A stretch of DNA of 64,000 nucleotides from Chryseobacterium sp. KLBC 52 (GTDB lineage: Bacteria; Bacteroidota; Bacteroidia; Flavobacteriales; Weeksellaceae): positions 1 to 64,000 of the forward strand of contig NZ_QDFZ01000023.1 in NCBI RefSeq assembly GCF_003347605.1. The letters run 5' to 3'. Both the position numbers and the translations under genes were made by a program. Positions 1 through 7,443 of the stretch are shown piece by piece; position 1 is the stretch's first letter, and each line of letters begins with the position of its first letter. The notes under the pieces are model-generated. The model saw only the letters and a list, made by a program, of their open reading frames with translations. It searched no databases and was not told the origin of the DNA.

Positions 1-6
1 TGTCTC

Positions 7-26
7 GTCCTGAAAAAGGTTGACTA
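7..26 (+). repeat. IS3 left inverted repeat
   Basis: Twenty bases that are the exact reverse complement of 1325-1344. They contain the core CCTGAAAAAGGTTGAC and mark the left end of the insertion sequence. Confidence 0.9.
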
Positions 27-51
27 AAAAACCATAAAATTAGTCACCCTT

Positions 52-414
52 ATGAATCTAAAAAAAACATCGTCCCCTGTCCAAGAATACAGTGAGGCAT
101 TCAAACGACAAGTTGTCTCTGAATATGAACGGGGATTATATACAAAATCCCAATTGCAAACTCGATACAATATTCGGGGTAATTCATGCATTTCAAGTTG
201 GTTAATAAAATATGGTAACTTTACTTATGAAAAACAATTAAGTAAAGGCAGACCTATGAAAGATCCACAGAAACAAAAGATTAAAGAGCTTGAAGCTGCT
301 TTATCCAAAAAGGAAGAAGAGCTCAAAGTGTTTAAGAGATTTATAGAAATCGCAGAGCGTGAGTTGAAGATTGAAATTGTAAAAAAGTCTGGTTCCAATC
401 AATCCAGGAAATAA
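52..414 (+). CDS. IS3-family transposase OrfA (DNA-binding subunit)
   Basis: A 120-residue OrfA of an IS3-family element. It carries an N-terminal helix-turn-helix (about residues 12-60, with FKRQVVSEYERGLYTKSQL and the SWLIKYG recognition region) and a C-terminal coiled coil or leucine zipper (about 72-110) used for multimerisation in this family. OrfA alone binds the ends and tends to repress transposition. The heptamer A AAA AAG lies at 381-387 in its reading frame. A -1 slip there moves ribosomes into the OrfB frame, so the active product should be the fusion. Without a slip translation stops at 412-414. Confidence 0.92.
   Translation: MNLKKTSSPVQEYSEAFKRQVVSEYERGLYTKSQLQTRYNIRGNSCISSWLIKYGNFTYEKQLSKGRPMKDPQKQKIKELEAALSKKEEELKVFKRFIEIAERELKIEIVKKSGSNQSRK
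381..387 (+). promoter_or_regulatory. Programmed -1 ribosomal frameshift site
   Basis: The heptamer A AAA AAG is in register with the OrfA codons GTA AAA AAG. A one-base backward slip makes the next codon GTC at 387. The frame is then open without a stop through VWFQSIQEIRPYTNLS into the OrfB frame to 1304. This is the classic IS3-family slippery site and predicts an OrfAB fusion of about 417 residues. The call rests on exact heptamer, register and open frame; slippage itself is inferred. Confidence 0.85.
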
Positions 415-452
415 GGCCGTATACAAATCTTTCACTGGAAGATATCTGCCGA

Positions 453-1304
453 TTGTTTGGATACAGTAAACAAGCTTATTATAAAAGGAAGAAACAGCCT
501 GATTCTATCAATAATCAAAAAAGGATTATAGAACTGGTATTATCAATTCGTAAGAAGATGCCTAAAATAGGGACTCGAAAACTTTATGTATTACTTAAAA
601 ATGATTTTTCAAAAGAGGATCTTCGTATAGGAAGAGATCGGCTATTTCAACTTTTAAGATCGAATTATCTTTTAATTCCCAGAAGACACAGTTATTTTAA
701 AACAACCAATTCCAGACATTGGATGAAGAAATACCCGAATATTATTAAAGAAAAGGAGTTGAAATGTTCAGAAAAAGTTTGGGTTGCAGATATTACCTAT
801 CTGAAGACTAAAGAGAAAAATTATTATCTTCATTTGATTACCGATGCCTATTCAAAGAAAATTGTAGGATATGAACTAAGTGATAATTTACAGACTGCCT
901 CCACATTGAAAGCATTAAAACAAGCCATAAAGAACAGGGTGTATAAACATTCTTTAATTCATCATTCAGACAGAGGATTGCAGTATTGTAGTAAAGAATA
1001 TACTGAAACGTTAAGGAAAAGTGATATTCTTATCAGTATGACCGAGAACTCGGATCCTTATGAGAATGCTGTAGCAGAGAGGGTAAACGGCATTCTGAAA
1101 TATGAGTTTGGATTGATTGATACTTTTGAAAACTTTAAGAATCTCTCACAGCAGCTTGATCAATCAATTTATTATTATAATAATTTAAGACCTCATTTTT
1201 CCCTAAATTATAACATCCCTAGCCAAGTGCATATGAAAAATAACGTGAAATTAAAAACATACAAAAAACAAAATCAGAATAGGAAAATTCCTACTCTGAT
1301 TTAA
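453..1304 (+). CDS. IS3-family transposase OrfB (DDE catalytic subunit)
   Basis: Catalytic part of the transposase, with the rve integrase fold. Counting from the ATG at 453, the triad is Asp113 (VADITY), Asp173 (HHSDRG) and Glu209 (AVAERVNG), giving the DD(35)E spacing of IS3 transposases. An HTH_21-like region lies in about residues 1-60. The ATG at 453 may not be used: the frame is open back to the slippery site at 381-387, and the true protein is probably the OrfAB fusion. All catalytic residues are present and there is no frameshift other than the programmed one, so the copy looks active. Confidence 0.92.
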   Translation: MFGYSKQAYYKRKKQPDSINNQKRIIELVLSIRKKMPKIGTRKLYVLLKNDFSKEDLRIGRDRLFQLLRSNYLLIPRRHSYFKTTNSRHWMKKYPNIIKEKELKCSEKVWVADITYLKTKEKNYYLHLITDAYSKKIVGYELSDNLQTASTLKALKQAIKNRVYKHSLIHHSDRGLQYCSKEYTETLRKSDILISMTENSDPYENAVAERVNGILKYEFGLIDTFENFKNLSQQLDQSIYYYNNLRPHFSLNYNIPSQVHMKNNVKLKTYKKQNQNRKIPTLI

Positions 1305-1324
1305 GTATATTTGAAATATTAAAC

Positions 1325-1344
1325 TAGTCAACCTTTTTCAGGAC
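1325..1344 (-). repeat. IS3 right inverted repeat
   Basis: Exact reverse complement of 7-26, lying just downstream of the OrfB stop. Confidence 0.9.
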
Positions 1345-1440
1345 TAGTCAGTAAACAAAAAGTGCTGACGAGCCTCTTATCCGGATTTTATCTTTTATGT
1401 AAGAGTTTTTTTTGGGGGGGATTTTGAGTGAAATTCTATA

Positions 1441-1471
1441 AACCTAACAGGTTTTTAAAACCTGTTAGGTT
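1441..1471. repeat. Near-perfect palindrome of the AACCTAACAGGTT family
   Basis: Arms of 15 bp (1441-1455 and 1457-1471) are perfect reverse complements around a single base. The same AACCTAACAGGTTT / AAACCTGTTAGGTT palindrome recurs inside the tandem array at 57452-57858, so this is a dispersed family. It may act as a terminator-like or REP-like element; no T-tract follows. The rest of 1351-1625 holds no gene. Confidence 0.8.
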
Positions 1472-1600
1472 TAATTTGTTACCGGTCCTCCTATGCAGTT
1501 TCTGTCGAAAATTCTTCATACCGGATTCATGCATTCAGAATTTCTGTTTTTTATAGAGATGAACCTTAAATTTCAACCTGAGAATTTCTCTGTAATTCCG

Positions 1601-1608
1601 TATCTTTG
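1601..1608 (+). promoter_or_regulatory. -7 promoter box of menB
   Basis: TATCTTTG matches the Bacteroidota -7 consensus TAnnTTTG and lies 18 bp before the menB start. No clear TTG -33 box is seen at the usual spacing, so the call rests on the -7 box and position. Confidence 0.55.
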
Positions 1609-1625
1609 AGAAAAATTTTTCTAAG

Positions 1626-2462
1626 ATGATCGAGTGGAAAACCGCCAAGGAATACGAAGATATTACCTATAAAAAATCTAACGGAGTAGCAAGAATTGCT
1701 TTCAACAGACCTGAGGTGCGTAATGCTTTCAGACCTAAAACAACTTCAGAATTATACGATGCTTTTTATGATGCCTATGAAGATCCTTCAATAGGGGTTG
1801 TATTACTTTCAGGAGAAGGGCCAAGTCCTAAAGACGGTGGCTGGGCATTCTGCAGCGGAGGGGATCAAAAAGCCAGAGGACACCAGGGGTATGTAGGAGA
1901 AGATGGAAGACACCGTTTGAACATCCTTGAAGTTCAGCGTCTGATCCGTTTCATGCCGAAAGTAGTAATCGCCGTGGTTCCGGGATGGGCAGTTGGTGGA
2001 GGACACTCACTTCACGTAGTATGTGACCTTACTTTGGCAAGTGAAGAACATGCTATTTTCAAGCAGACAGATGCTGATGTTACCAGTTTTGATGGTGGTT
2101 ATGGTTCGGCTTACCTTGCTAAAATGGTAGGACAGAAAAAAGCCCGTGAAATTTTCTTTTTAGGAAGAAATTATTCTGCTCAGGAAGCTTTCGAAATGGG
2201 AATGGTCAATAAAGTAGTTCCTCATGCAGAATTAGAAGACACTGCTTACGAATGGGCACAGGAAATATTAGCCAAATCTCCAACTTCTATCAGAATGCTG
2301 AAATTTGCCATGAACCTTACAGACGACGGTATGGTAGGACAGCAGGTTTTTGCGGGAGAAGCTACCCGTCTTGCTTATATGACAGAAGAGGCTCAGGAAG
2401 GAAGAAATGCTTTCCTTGAAAAAAGAAAGCCCAACTTCGGAGAAGATCAATGGATATCATAA
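1626..2462 (+). CDS. menB: 1,4-dihydroxy-2-naphthoyl-CoA synthase (MenB)
   Basis: Converts o-succinylbenzoyl-CoA to 1,4-dihydroxy-2-naphthoyl-CoA, the ring-closing step of menaquinone synthesis in the cytoplasm. The 278 residues form a crotonase fold: the substrate-entry segment FNRPEVRNAFRPKT near residue 30, the SGGDQKARG loop, the oxyanion-hole segment PGWAVGGGHSLH near 120-130, and the DGGYGSAYLAKMVGQKKARE stretch typical of MenB rather than of other crotonases. The length is normal for the family. It is followed after 81 bp by menA, which acts two steps later, so the two form a menaquinone pair even though the rest of the pathway lies elsewhere. Confidence 0.96.
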   Translation: MIEWKTAKEYEDITYKKSNGVARIAFNRPEVRNAFRPKTTSELYDAFYDAYEDPSIGVVLLSGEGPSPKDGGWAFCSGGDQKARGHQGYVGEDGRHRLNILEVQRLIRFMPKVVIAVVPGWAVGGGHSLHVVCDLTLASEEHAIFKQTDADVTSFDGGYGSAYLAKMVGQKKAREIFFLGRNYSAQEAFEMGMVNKVVPHAELEDTAYEWAQEILAKSPTSIRMLKFAMNLTDDGMVGQQVFAGEATRLAYMTEEAQEGRNAFLEKRKPNFGEDQWIS

Positions 2463-2465
2463 CAT

Positions 2466-2540
2466 GAGTGATGAGTAATAAGTAATGAGCAATATTTTTC
2501 ATTACTTATTACCCATTACCCATTACCTATTACTTATAAA
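2466..2540. repeat. Quasi-periodic inverted repeat between menB and menA
   Basis: The gap is made of short words such as TGAGTAATAAGTAATG and their reverse complement CATTACTTATTACCCA, forming a hairpin with a 13-bp perfect core (GTAATAAGTAATG with CATTACTTATTAC). The right arm goes on as repeated CCCATTA units. A related tract (ATTACTCAT words) lies at 17405-17438. The role is unknown. Confidence 0.7.
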
Positions 2541-2543
2541 TTT

Positions 2544-3473
2544 ATGACACATTGGATAAAAGCCGCAAGGCTAAGAACTTTACCGCTTTCCCTAAGCGGA
2601 ATAATTATGGGGGCTTTCATTGCAAAATGGAGACTTTATGGAGAGGGAGGAGTCTGGGACTGGAAAATCCTTGCGCTCGCTCTTTTGGTTACGCTTTTAT
2701 ACCAGATTTTATCAAATTATGCGAATGATTATGGGGATGGAGTAAAAGGAACCGATGCCAAAAGAATCAATGAAGCAGAAGCAAGAGCTGTAGCATCAGG
2801 CAAAATTACTGCAAAACAAATGAAGAATGCAGTAATCCTTTTCGCAGCATTATCTTTCATTGCTACCATTGCTTTGCTATATGTAGCCTTCATTCCAAAT
2901 TATATGAATGAATTCTATATCTTCATAGGATTGGGAGTAGCATGCATTCTTGCTGCAATTGGATATACGGTAGGTAAAAAACCTTACGGATACATGGGAT
3001 TGGGAGACATCTTCGTGTTTATCTTTTTTGGACTGGTTTCTGTATGTGGAAGCTATTTTTTATTCACAAAAACTTTCAGCTGGGATATATTATTACCCGG
3101 AACAGCAGTTGGAATGATGAGTATGGCTGTTCTTAACCTGAACAATATGAGAGATATCGAAAGTGATAGACTATCTGGGAAAAACAGCTTTGCATTGAGA
3201 ATCGGATTCAAAAATGCGATGATCTATGAAATGGTTCTGTTGCAGCTGCCATTATTGCTTATTCTTGTATTTTTAGGAATGAATGGATTTATGCAACAGC
3301 AAAACTATTATGTCTTCATCGTAATGATTCTGTTGTTTCCACTATCAAAACTAAGAAGAAAGATATTATCTGTAAAAGAACCGAAAGAATTAGATCAATA
3401 TTTGAAGCAGGTAGGGATCATGACTTTTGTAATGGCGATTCTTACAGCTGCCGGACTTAATTTATTTAACTAA
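2544..3473 (+). CDS. menA: 1,4-dihydroxy-2-naphthoate polyprenyltransferase (MenA)
   Basis: Attaches the polyprenyl chain to 1,4-dihydroxy-2-naphthoate at the inner membrane, giving demethylmenaquinone. This is an UbiA-superfamily protein of 309 residues with about eight or nine membrane helices. The first Asp-rich Mg-diphosphate motif reads NDYGDGVKGTD (residues about 71-81) and the second NNMRDIESDRLSGK (about 199-212). The N-terminus WIKAARLRTLPLS is typical of MenA. It follows menB and is followed after 16 bp by a START-like gene, suggesting cotranscription. Confidence 0.95.
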   Translation: MTHWIKAARLRTLPLSLSGIIMGAFIAKWRLYGEGGVWDWKILALALLVTLLYQILSNYANDYGDGVKGTDAKRINEAEARAVASGKITAKQMKNAVILFAALSFIATIALLYVAFIPNYMNEFYIFIGLGVACILAAIGYTVGKKPYGYMGLGDIFVFIFFGLVSVCGSYFLFTKTFSWDILLPGTAVGMMSMAVLNLNNMRDIESDRLSGKNSFALRIGFKNAMIYEMVLLQLPLLLILVFLGMNGFMQQQNYYVFIVMILLFPLSKLRRKILSVKEPKELDQYLKQVGIMTFVMAILTAAGLNLFN

Positions 3474-3489
3474 TCCAAAATAGTATATC

Positions 3490-3939
3490 ATGAGTTCTAA
3501 TGTCTATGTTGAAGCTCAAATGCTTATCAGAAAACCGGTTGAAGATGTTTTTGAAGCATTCATCAATCCTGAAAAAACTACGAATTTCTGGTTTACCAAA
3601 TCCACCGGAAAATTGGAAGAAGGCAAGACCGTTACCTGGGAATGGGAAATGTACGGAGTAAAAAACGTAGTGAAAGTTCACGAGATCATTCCCAATCAGC
3701 TGATCAGAACAGAGTGGGGAGAGCATTCAACCAACGTAGACTATGAATTCAAAACCATGGAAAAAGGAACTCTTGTTATCATTAAAAGCTATGGATTCAG
3801 CCAAACGGGTGAAGATCTGCTTAAAGTAATTAATGACAATACAGGAGGTTTTACCACAGTTTTAGACGGTTGTAAAGCATATCTGGAACATGGGATTAAT
3901 TTAAGATTGATTGAAGATAAATTCCCGGCGAAAAAATAA
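3490..3939 (+). CDS. START-like SRPBCC/AHSA1-family protein
   Basis: A 149-residue soluble protein of the AHSA1-type SRPBCC fold. It opens with the usual strand-helix pattern (AQMLIRKPVEDVFEAFINPEK) and has the FWFTKSTGKLEEGKTV segment near 30-50. These proteins form a helix-grip cavity for hydrophobic ligands; the ligand cannot be read from sequence. It starts 16 bp after menA and so is probably cotranscribed with menB-menA, though a link to quinones is only positional. A second, partial member lies at the right end of the window (63726-64000). Confidence 0.85.
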   Translation: MSSNVYVEAQMLIRKPVEDVFEAFINPEKTTNFWFTKSTGKLEEGKTVTWEWEMYGVKNVVKVHEIIPNQLIRTEWGEHSTNVDYEFKTMEKGTLVIIKSYGFSQTGEDLLKVINDNTGGFTTVLDGCKAYLEHGINLRLIEDKFPAKK

Positions 3940-3950
3940 ATTAAAGAAAA

Positions 3951-4028
3951 CACAGATGGCACGAATGCTTTCACGAATATCACTAATCTCATGTGCTCTT
4001 TGTGAAATTATTTGAGTCATTTGTGTTT
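3951..4028. repeat. Dispersed intergenic repeat (GATGGCACGAATGC type)
   Basis: This gap carries the phrase GATGGCACGAATGCTTTCAC at 3955-3974, which recurs as AATGGCACGAATGCTTCAC at 6669-6687. AT-rich words of the type ATTTGTG and ATTAGTG follow in both places. It is non-coding and of unknown role. Confidence 0.6.
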
Positions 4029-4053
4029 AATAATAATTGAAATTAAATTTAAA

Positions 4054-4740
4054 ATGAAAATACAATTCCTAGGGCAAAATTGTTTCCTGTTCACGTACAA
4101 GGACAAAACAATTCTGAGCGACCCTTTTTACAACTACAAAAAAGCAGAATCAGGTTTTGATATCGCTGCTCAAAAAATCGACTACATTCTGTTGACTCAT
4201 GCACATGGTGATCATATCGCCGATGTAGCAGAAGTATTACAGCATCATCCGGATGCTACCATCATTGGAGTTCCTGAAGTATGCGGTTATTTCCAGCAGG
4301 CTAAAAATAAAGACGATGTGAACTTAGGAGGATCGGCAAAAATCGACGATCTTAAAATTTCCATGGTTCCGGCTCACCACACAAGTTCTTTCCCGGATGG
4401 AAGCTATGGAGGCGTTCCTGTAGGATATATTTTCAGACTTCCTGAAGGTAAGAACATCTATTTGGCAGGTGATACAGGAGTAATGGCTGATATGGAGCTG
4501 TTCCCGAGACTATACGGAAACATCGATCTTTCTATTCTTCCCATCGGAAGCCACTACACTATGTGTCCTAGAAAAGCTTCTTTTGCAGCAGCAGAGCTAT
4601 TAAAAACACCGAAAGTAATCGGATGCCACTTTGATACTTTCCCTGCAATCGAAATCAATCATGAAAGTGCACTACAACATTTTGCTGATAAAAATGTAGA
4701 ACTTATTTTACCAAAATTAGGAGAGACGTTCGAATTTTAA
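4054..4740 (+). CDS. UPF0173 metal-dependent hydrolase
   Basis: A 228-residue metallo-beta-lactamase-fold hydrolase of the UPF0173 (YtkL-like) family, probably cytoplasmic. The metal site is complete: THAHGDH near residues 47-53, PAHHTSSF, GDTGVMAD and GCHFDTFP. The ATG at 4054 is preferred over one at 4012 because MKIQFLGQNCF is the family N-terminus, and the extra 14 codons come from a low-complexity spacer. The in vivo substrate is not established. It stands alone, 114 bp after the START-like gene. Confidence 0.9.
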   Translation: MKIQFLGQNCFLFTYKDKTILSDPFYNYKKAESGFDIAAQKIDYILLTHAHGDHIADVAEVLQHHPDATIIGVPEVCGYFQQAKNKDDVNLGGSAKIDDLKISMVPAHHTSSFPDGSYGGVPVGYIFRLPEGKNIYLAGDTGVMADMELFPRLYGNIDLSILPIGSHYTMCPRKASFAAAELLKTPKVIGCHFDTFPAIEINHESALQHFADKNVELILPKLGETFEF

Positions 4741-4861
4741 TCAATAACTGAACCGGAGGTAATCTGAAAATTAGAAAAATGAAAATGATGCGTAAGGTAT
4801 TAAAAACAAAAAAAGATAATTATCAAATTACCTCTCTTCTTACTTTAAAACAAAAAAAAAT

Positions 4862-4954
4862 GGCAAGCTACCTAAATCACACCGCTACGACCGATTACCT
4901 TTGCTGCGTTCCCACCCTGGAGGATTCTCAGGAGCTGGTTGTTTAGGACTTGCC
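4862..4954 (-). ncRNA. ffs: Signal recognition particle RNA (small bacterial, 4.5S type)
   Basis: Read on the minus strand the transcript begins GGCAAGTCC at 4954 and ends CTTGCC at 4862, so its ends pair. The apical part carries the conserved SRP domain IV core as CCAGGGTGGGAACGCAGCAAAGG, that is, a GGAA-type loop flanked by the asymmetric internal loop that binds Ffh. A run of T follows the 3' end, as in a terminator. The length, about 93 nt, fits the small bacterial SRP RNA. No ORF explains this stretch. The remainder of the 4741-5086 gap is promoter and AT-rich spacer. Confidence 0.88.
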
Positions 4955-4958
4955 GTTG

Positions 4959-4988
4959 CAAAGGTAGGAATATTTTATAAACTTCAAA
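4959..4988 (-). promoter_or_regulatory. Promoter of the SRP RNA gene
   Basis: On the minus strand TTTG (4985-4988) is followed by an 18-bp spacer and TACCTTTG (4959-4966). These match the Bacteroidota -33 TTTG and -7 TAnnTTTG boxes, and transcription would start about 5 bp on, at the first base of the RNA. Confidence 0.82.
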
Positions 4989-5086
4989 ACTTTATCAAAG
5001 AAAATTAGTTGAAAAAATGCAGTGGTAAAGCTAAACGCCTGACATTTAGAGGGAAAAATTTTCAACTTTTTTTTAAAAATTTAAAT

Positions 5087-5689
5087 ATGACGAAAAGTCC
5101 ATCAACACTAGGAATTATACTTTTTATCGCTACAATGATCGTTTTCTTTGTAGTATATACTTTTTTCTCAGGAATCAATTATTTTGATATCTCTTTGAAA
5201 GCCAATGCTTTTGTTTTGCCTCTTTTATATGCCGGAGCTGCATTCTGGTCTGTAAAATCGTTTTGGAACAACCATAGAGTCGTAAAATTCAAAGAAGCTT
5301 TTAAGAGAGCGTTCGTTCCGATGTTCATCGGAGGGATTCTTTCCATCTTCAGTATTTATGCATTTTTAACCTTCGTTGATCCTGCCGCAAAAAGCCTTTT
5401 GAACTATCAATATGTTCAGAGACAAAAATCAGAACTGGATACAGAATACACTTCTGCAAGAAAAATTCTCAAGCATCAGAAGGATATTGATGAGCTGGAT
5501 CAGAAATACAAAGAAAGACTGCAAAGCTTCACGCCAGAGGCGGTTAAAGGAAAAGATATGCTTACCGCAAGTCATTTTTCAGGATATTTTGCAGCAATTC
5601 TTATATTTTACGTAGTTTTGTCGGTGTTTTTCGGAGCGTTTTTCAGAACAAGAACGATACATCAGCCCGAAGAAACCAATCAAGCCTAA
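5087..5689 (+). CDS. DUF4199 family membrane protein
   Basis: A 200-residue inner-membrane protein of the Bacteroidota DUF4199 family: about four membrane helices (near residues 10-30, 40-60, 75-98 and 165-190) with a charged, probably coiled-coil loop between the third and fourth (about 105-155). The ATG at 5087 is chosen; a TTG at 5009 would add 26 residues of poor quality. It ends 16 bp before the GT2 gene. This pairing suggests the two act together, perhaps on a lipid-linked sugar, but no activity is known. Confidence 0.82.
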   Translation: MTKSPSTLGIILFIATMIVFFVVYTFFSGINYFDISLKANAFVLPLLYAGAAFWSVKSFWNNHRVVKFKEAFKRAFVPMFIGGILSIFSIYAFLTFVDPAAKSLLNYQYVQRQKSELDTEYTSARKILKHQKDIDELDQKYKERLQSFTPEAVKGKDMLTASHFSGYFAAILIFYVVLSVFFGAFFRTRTIHQPEETNQA

Positions 5690-5705
5690 TTTTTATTAAA
5701 ATTAA

Positions 5706-6656
5706 ATGAATTTATCTATAGTTATTCCGTTACTGAACGAAGAAGATTCTCTGGAAGAGCTTTTTTCAAGAATTGATAAAGTATGCACAACCAGCAATTT
5801 ATCTTATGAAATCTGGTTCGTAGACGATGGAAGTACGGATTTGTCGTGGAGTATTATTGAGAATATGAAAGTTCAGTATCCTCAGATCCACGCTATTAAA
5901 TTTTCCAGAAATTATGGAAAATCACAGGCGCTTCATGCCGCTTTTGAAAGAACAAACGGAGATGTCGTCATCACAATGGATGCCGATTTACAGGATTTCC
6001 CGGAAGAAATTCCGGAATTGTATAATATGGTGATTCATGATAATTATGATATCGTTTCCGGTTGGAAAAAGAAGCGTTTTGATAATGTGATGACGAAAAA
6101 CATTCCGTCAAAACTATTCAATGCGGCAGCAAGAAAAGTTTCCGGAGTTTATCTTCACGATTTTAACTGTGGTTTGAAAGCCTACAAAAAACAGGTGGTA
6201 AAATCTGTGGATGTTTACGGGGATATGCACCGTTATATTCCGGTATTGGCGGCCAACGCTGGTTTCAGAAGAATCACGGAAAAAGAAGTACAGCACCAGG
6301 CAAGACCTTACGGAACTTCAAAATTCGGGACCGAAAGATTTGTAAGAGGTTTTCTGGATTTGATAACGCTTTGGTTTGTAAGCCGTTTTGGAGGAAGACC
6401 AATGCATTTCTTCGGAGCTGTGGGAACTTTAATGTTTATTGTTGGTTTTCTTTCCGCACTTTGGCTGGGAATTTCTAAACTGATTGATGTGGCAAGAGGA
6501 ATTTACGGACATTTGATTACCAATAACCCTTGGTTCTTTATTGCATTAACCATGATGATTATGGGAACCCTTCTCTTTATCGCAGGATTCTTGGGAGAAA
6601 TGATCATAAGAACCAACCGTGAGCATAAGAATTATAATATTGATGAAGTGATATAA
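5706..6656 (+). CDS. Family 2 glycosyltransferase with C-terminal membrane anchor
   Basis: A 316-residue GT2 enzyme of the dolichol/undecaprenyl-phosphate sugar transferase type. The N-terminal GT-A domain shows LSIVIPLLNEE, FVDDGSTD (nucleotide binding), MDADLQD (DxD metal site, near residue 95) and the acceptor-side RPYGTSKFG segment. Two membrane helices follow (about 232-258 and 275-300). Such enzymes move a sugar from a nucleotide to a polyprenyl phosphate for later use by GT-C transferases; two candidates for those lie at 30710-35778. It is probably in one operon with the DUF4199 gene 16 bp upstream. Confidence 0.9.
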   Translation: MNLSIVIPLLNEEDSLEELFSRIDKVCTTSNLSYEIWFVDDGSTDLSWSIIENMKVQYPQIHAIKFSRNYGKSQALHAAFERTNGDVVITMDADLQDFPEEIPELYNMVIHDNYDIVSGWKKKRFDNVMTKNIPSKLFNAAARKVSGVYLHDFNCGLKAYKKQVVKSVDVYGDMHRYIPVLAANAGFRRITEKEVQHQARPYGTSKFGTERFVRGFLDLITLWFVSRFGGRPMHFFGAVGTLMFIVGFLSALWLGISKLIDVARGIYGHLITNNPWFFIALTMMIMGTLLFIAGFLGEMIIRTNREHKNYNIDEVI

Positions 6657-6660
6657 TCTT

Positions 6661-6780
6661 TAAACACTAATGGCACGAATGCTTCACAAATGACACTATA
6701 GGTGTTTGTGATATTGGTGAATAAAATTAGTGGATATTAGTGTATAAAATTTGTGTAATTAGTGGTTTTTAATAACCACA
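6661..6780. repeat. Dispersed intergenic repeat, second copy
   Basis: This holds AATGGCACGAATGCTTCAC (6669-6687), close to the phrase at 3955-3974, then loose copies of ATTAGTG and TTTGTG words. It is non-coding. Confidence 0.55.
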
Positions 6781-6808
6781 ATTAATAATAACTTCATCTT
6801 AATAAATA

Positions 6809-6837
6809 AAAGCACTCTGTCAACAGGGTGCTTTTTT
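6809..6837 (+). terminator. Rho-independent terminator after the GT2 gene
   Basis: Stem AGCACTCTG / CAGGGTGCT (one G-T pair) around TCAA, followed by a T-run. Confidence 0.8.
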
Positions 6838-6864
6838 GTAATTTTATAAAAACTTTTAATCTCA

Positions 6865-7254
6865 ATGTTTCAACTCAAATCAATCCTTTTTTATCTTCTT
6901 TTATTCCTGATAATTTCCTGTTCATCCAACAAACTCTCTGGTTCGTGGGAGTTTATCAATATTTATGATGGAGAAATTCACCAGACAGATACACTGAAAA
7001 GCAAAACAAATAATTCCAGATACGGAACAGGAATTCTGACCTTTTATCAGGATAAAACTTTCACTTCAATGGGGAACAATGGAACTTACCAGATAGAAAA
7101 TAAACTGTTGAAAATGAAGTATAATGACGATGAAAATATAACCCCGATGAAAATTTCCAATGTAAGTAAAAATTATCTTCTTTTATTTTCAATGGCGGGA
7201 AGTCCTAAAACATGGTTTTATAAAAAAGTAAAAGGAATTGATAATAAGAAATAG
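6865..7254 (+). CDS. Lipocalin-like lipoprotein
   Basis: A 129-residue exported lipoprotein. The N-terminus is a short signal peptide ending in the lipobox LIISC near residue 19, followed by SSNKLSGSWEF. The GSW motif at the start of a small beta-rich domain resembles the lipocalin-like domains common in Bacteroidota. No catalytic residues or known partner. The fold is inferred from the strand pattern and the GSW/GTY signatures only. It is a single gene between a terminator and a 189-bp gap. Confidence 0.7.
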   Translation: MFQLKSILFYLLLFLIISCSSNKLSGSWEFINIYDGEIHQTDTLKSKTNNSRYGTGILTFYQDKTFTSMGNNGTYQIENKLLKMKYNDDENITPMKISNVSKNYLLLFSMAGSPKTWFYKKVKGIDNKK

Positions 7255-7443
7255 CCTCTCCTGAAAAGTAAAAAATTGAAAATTATCAGGTATTTTATTG
7301 TCAAAAGACAAAGATTTTTAGAAATTTTAATCCTATTTTTGTTCAAAATAATATTGAAAGTCCTGTGAGAGACCTGAAAAAAGCTTTCAGAGATTTTCAG
7401 TAAAGATCGTCACGATTATAATATAGAATATTTAAAATTAAAT

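Larger units (their letters stand above)
1..1350 (+). mobile_element. IS3-family insertion sequence
   Basis: A complete element of about 1.35 kb holding two overlapping transposase frames between terminal inverted repeats. A perfect 20-bp inverted repeat lies at 7-26 and 1325-1344. Both outer ends then read TG inward (TG at 1-2, CA at 1349-1350) with mismatches between, as expected for IS3-family tips. The left flank is outside the window, so a target duplication cannot be checked and the exact left tip is uncertain by a few bases. The element sits upstream of menB, separated from it by a palindrome and a promoter, so menB is probably not disrupted. It is the only autonomous transposon seen. 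Confidence 0.93.

Noticed and set aside
1809-2006. Minus-strand frames within menB and similar frames inside other genes
   Set aside because: They are shadows of well-supported genes and have no independent start region or motif.
5009-5086. TTG-started extension of the DUF4199 gene
   Set aside because: It adds residues unlike the family and lies in the SRP promoter side spacer; the ATG at 5087 fits better.
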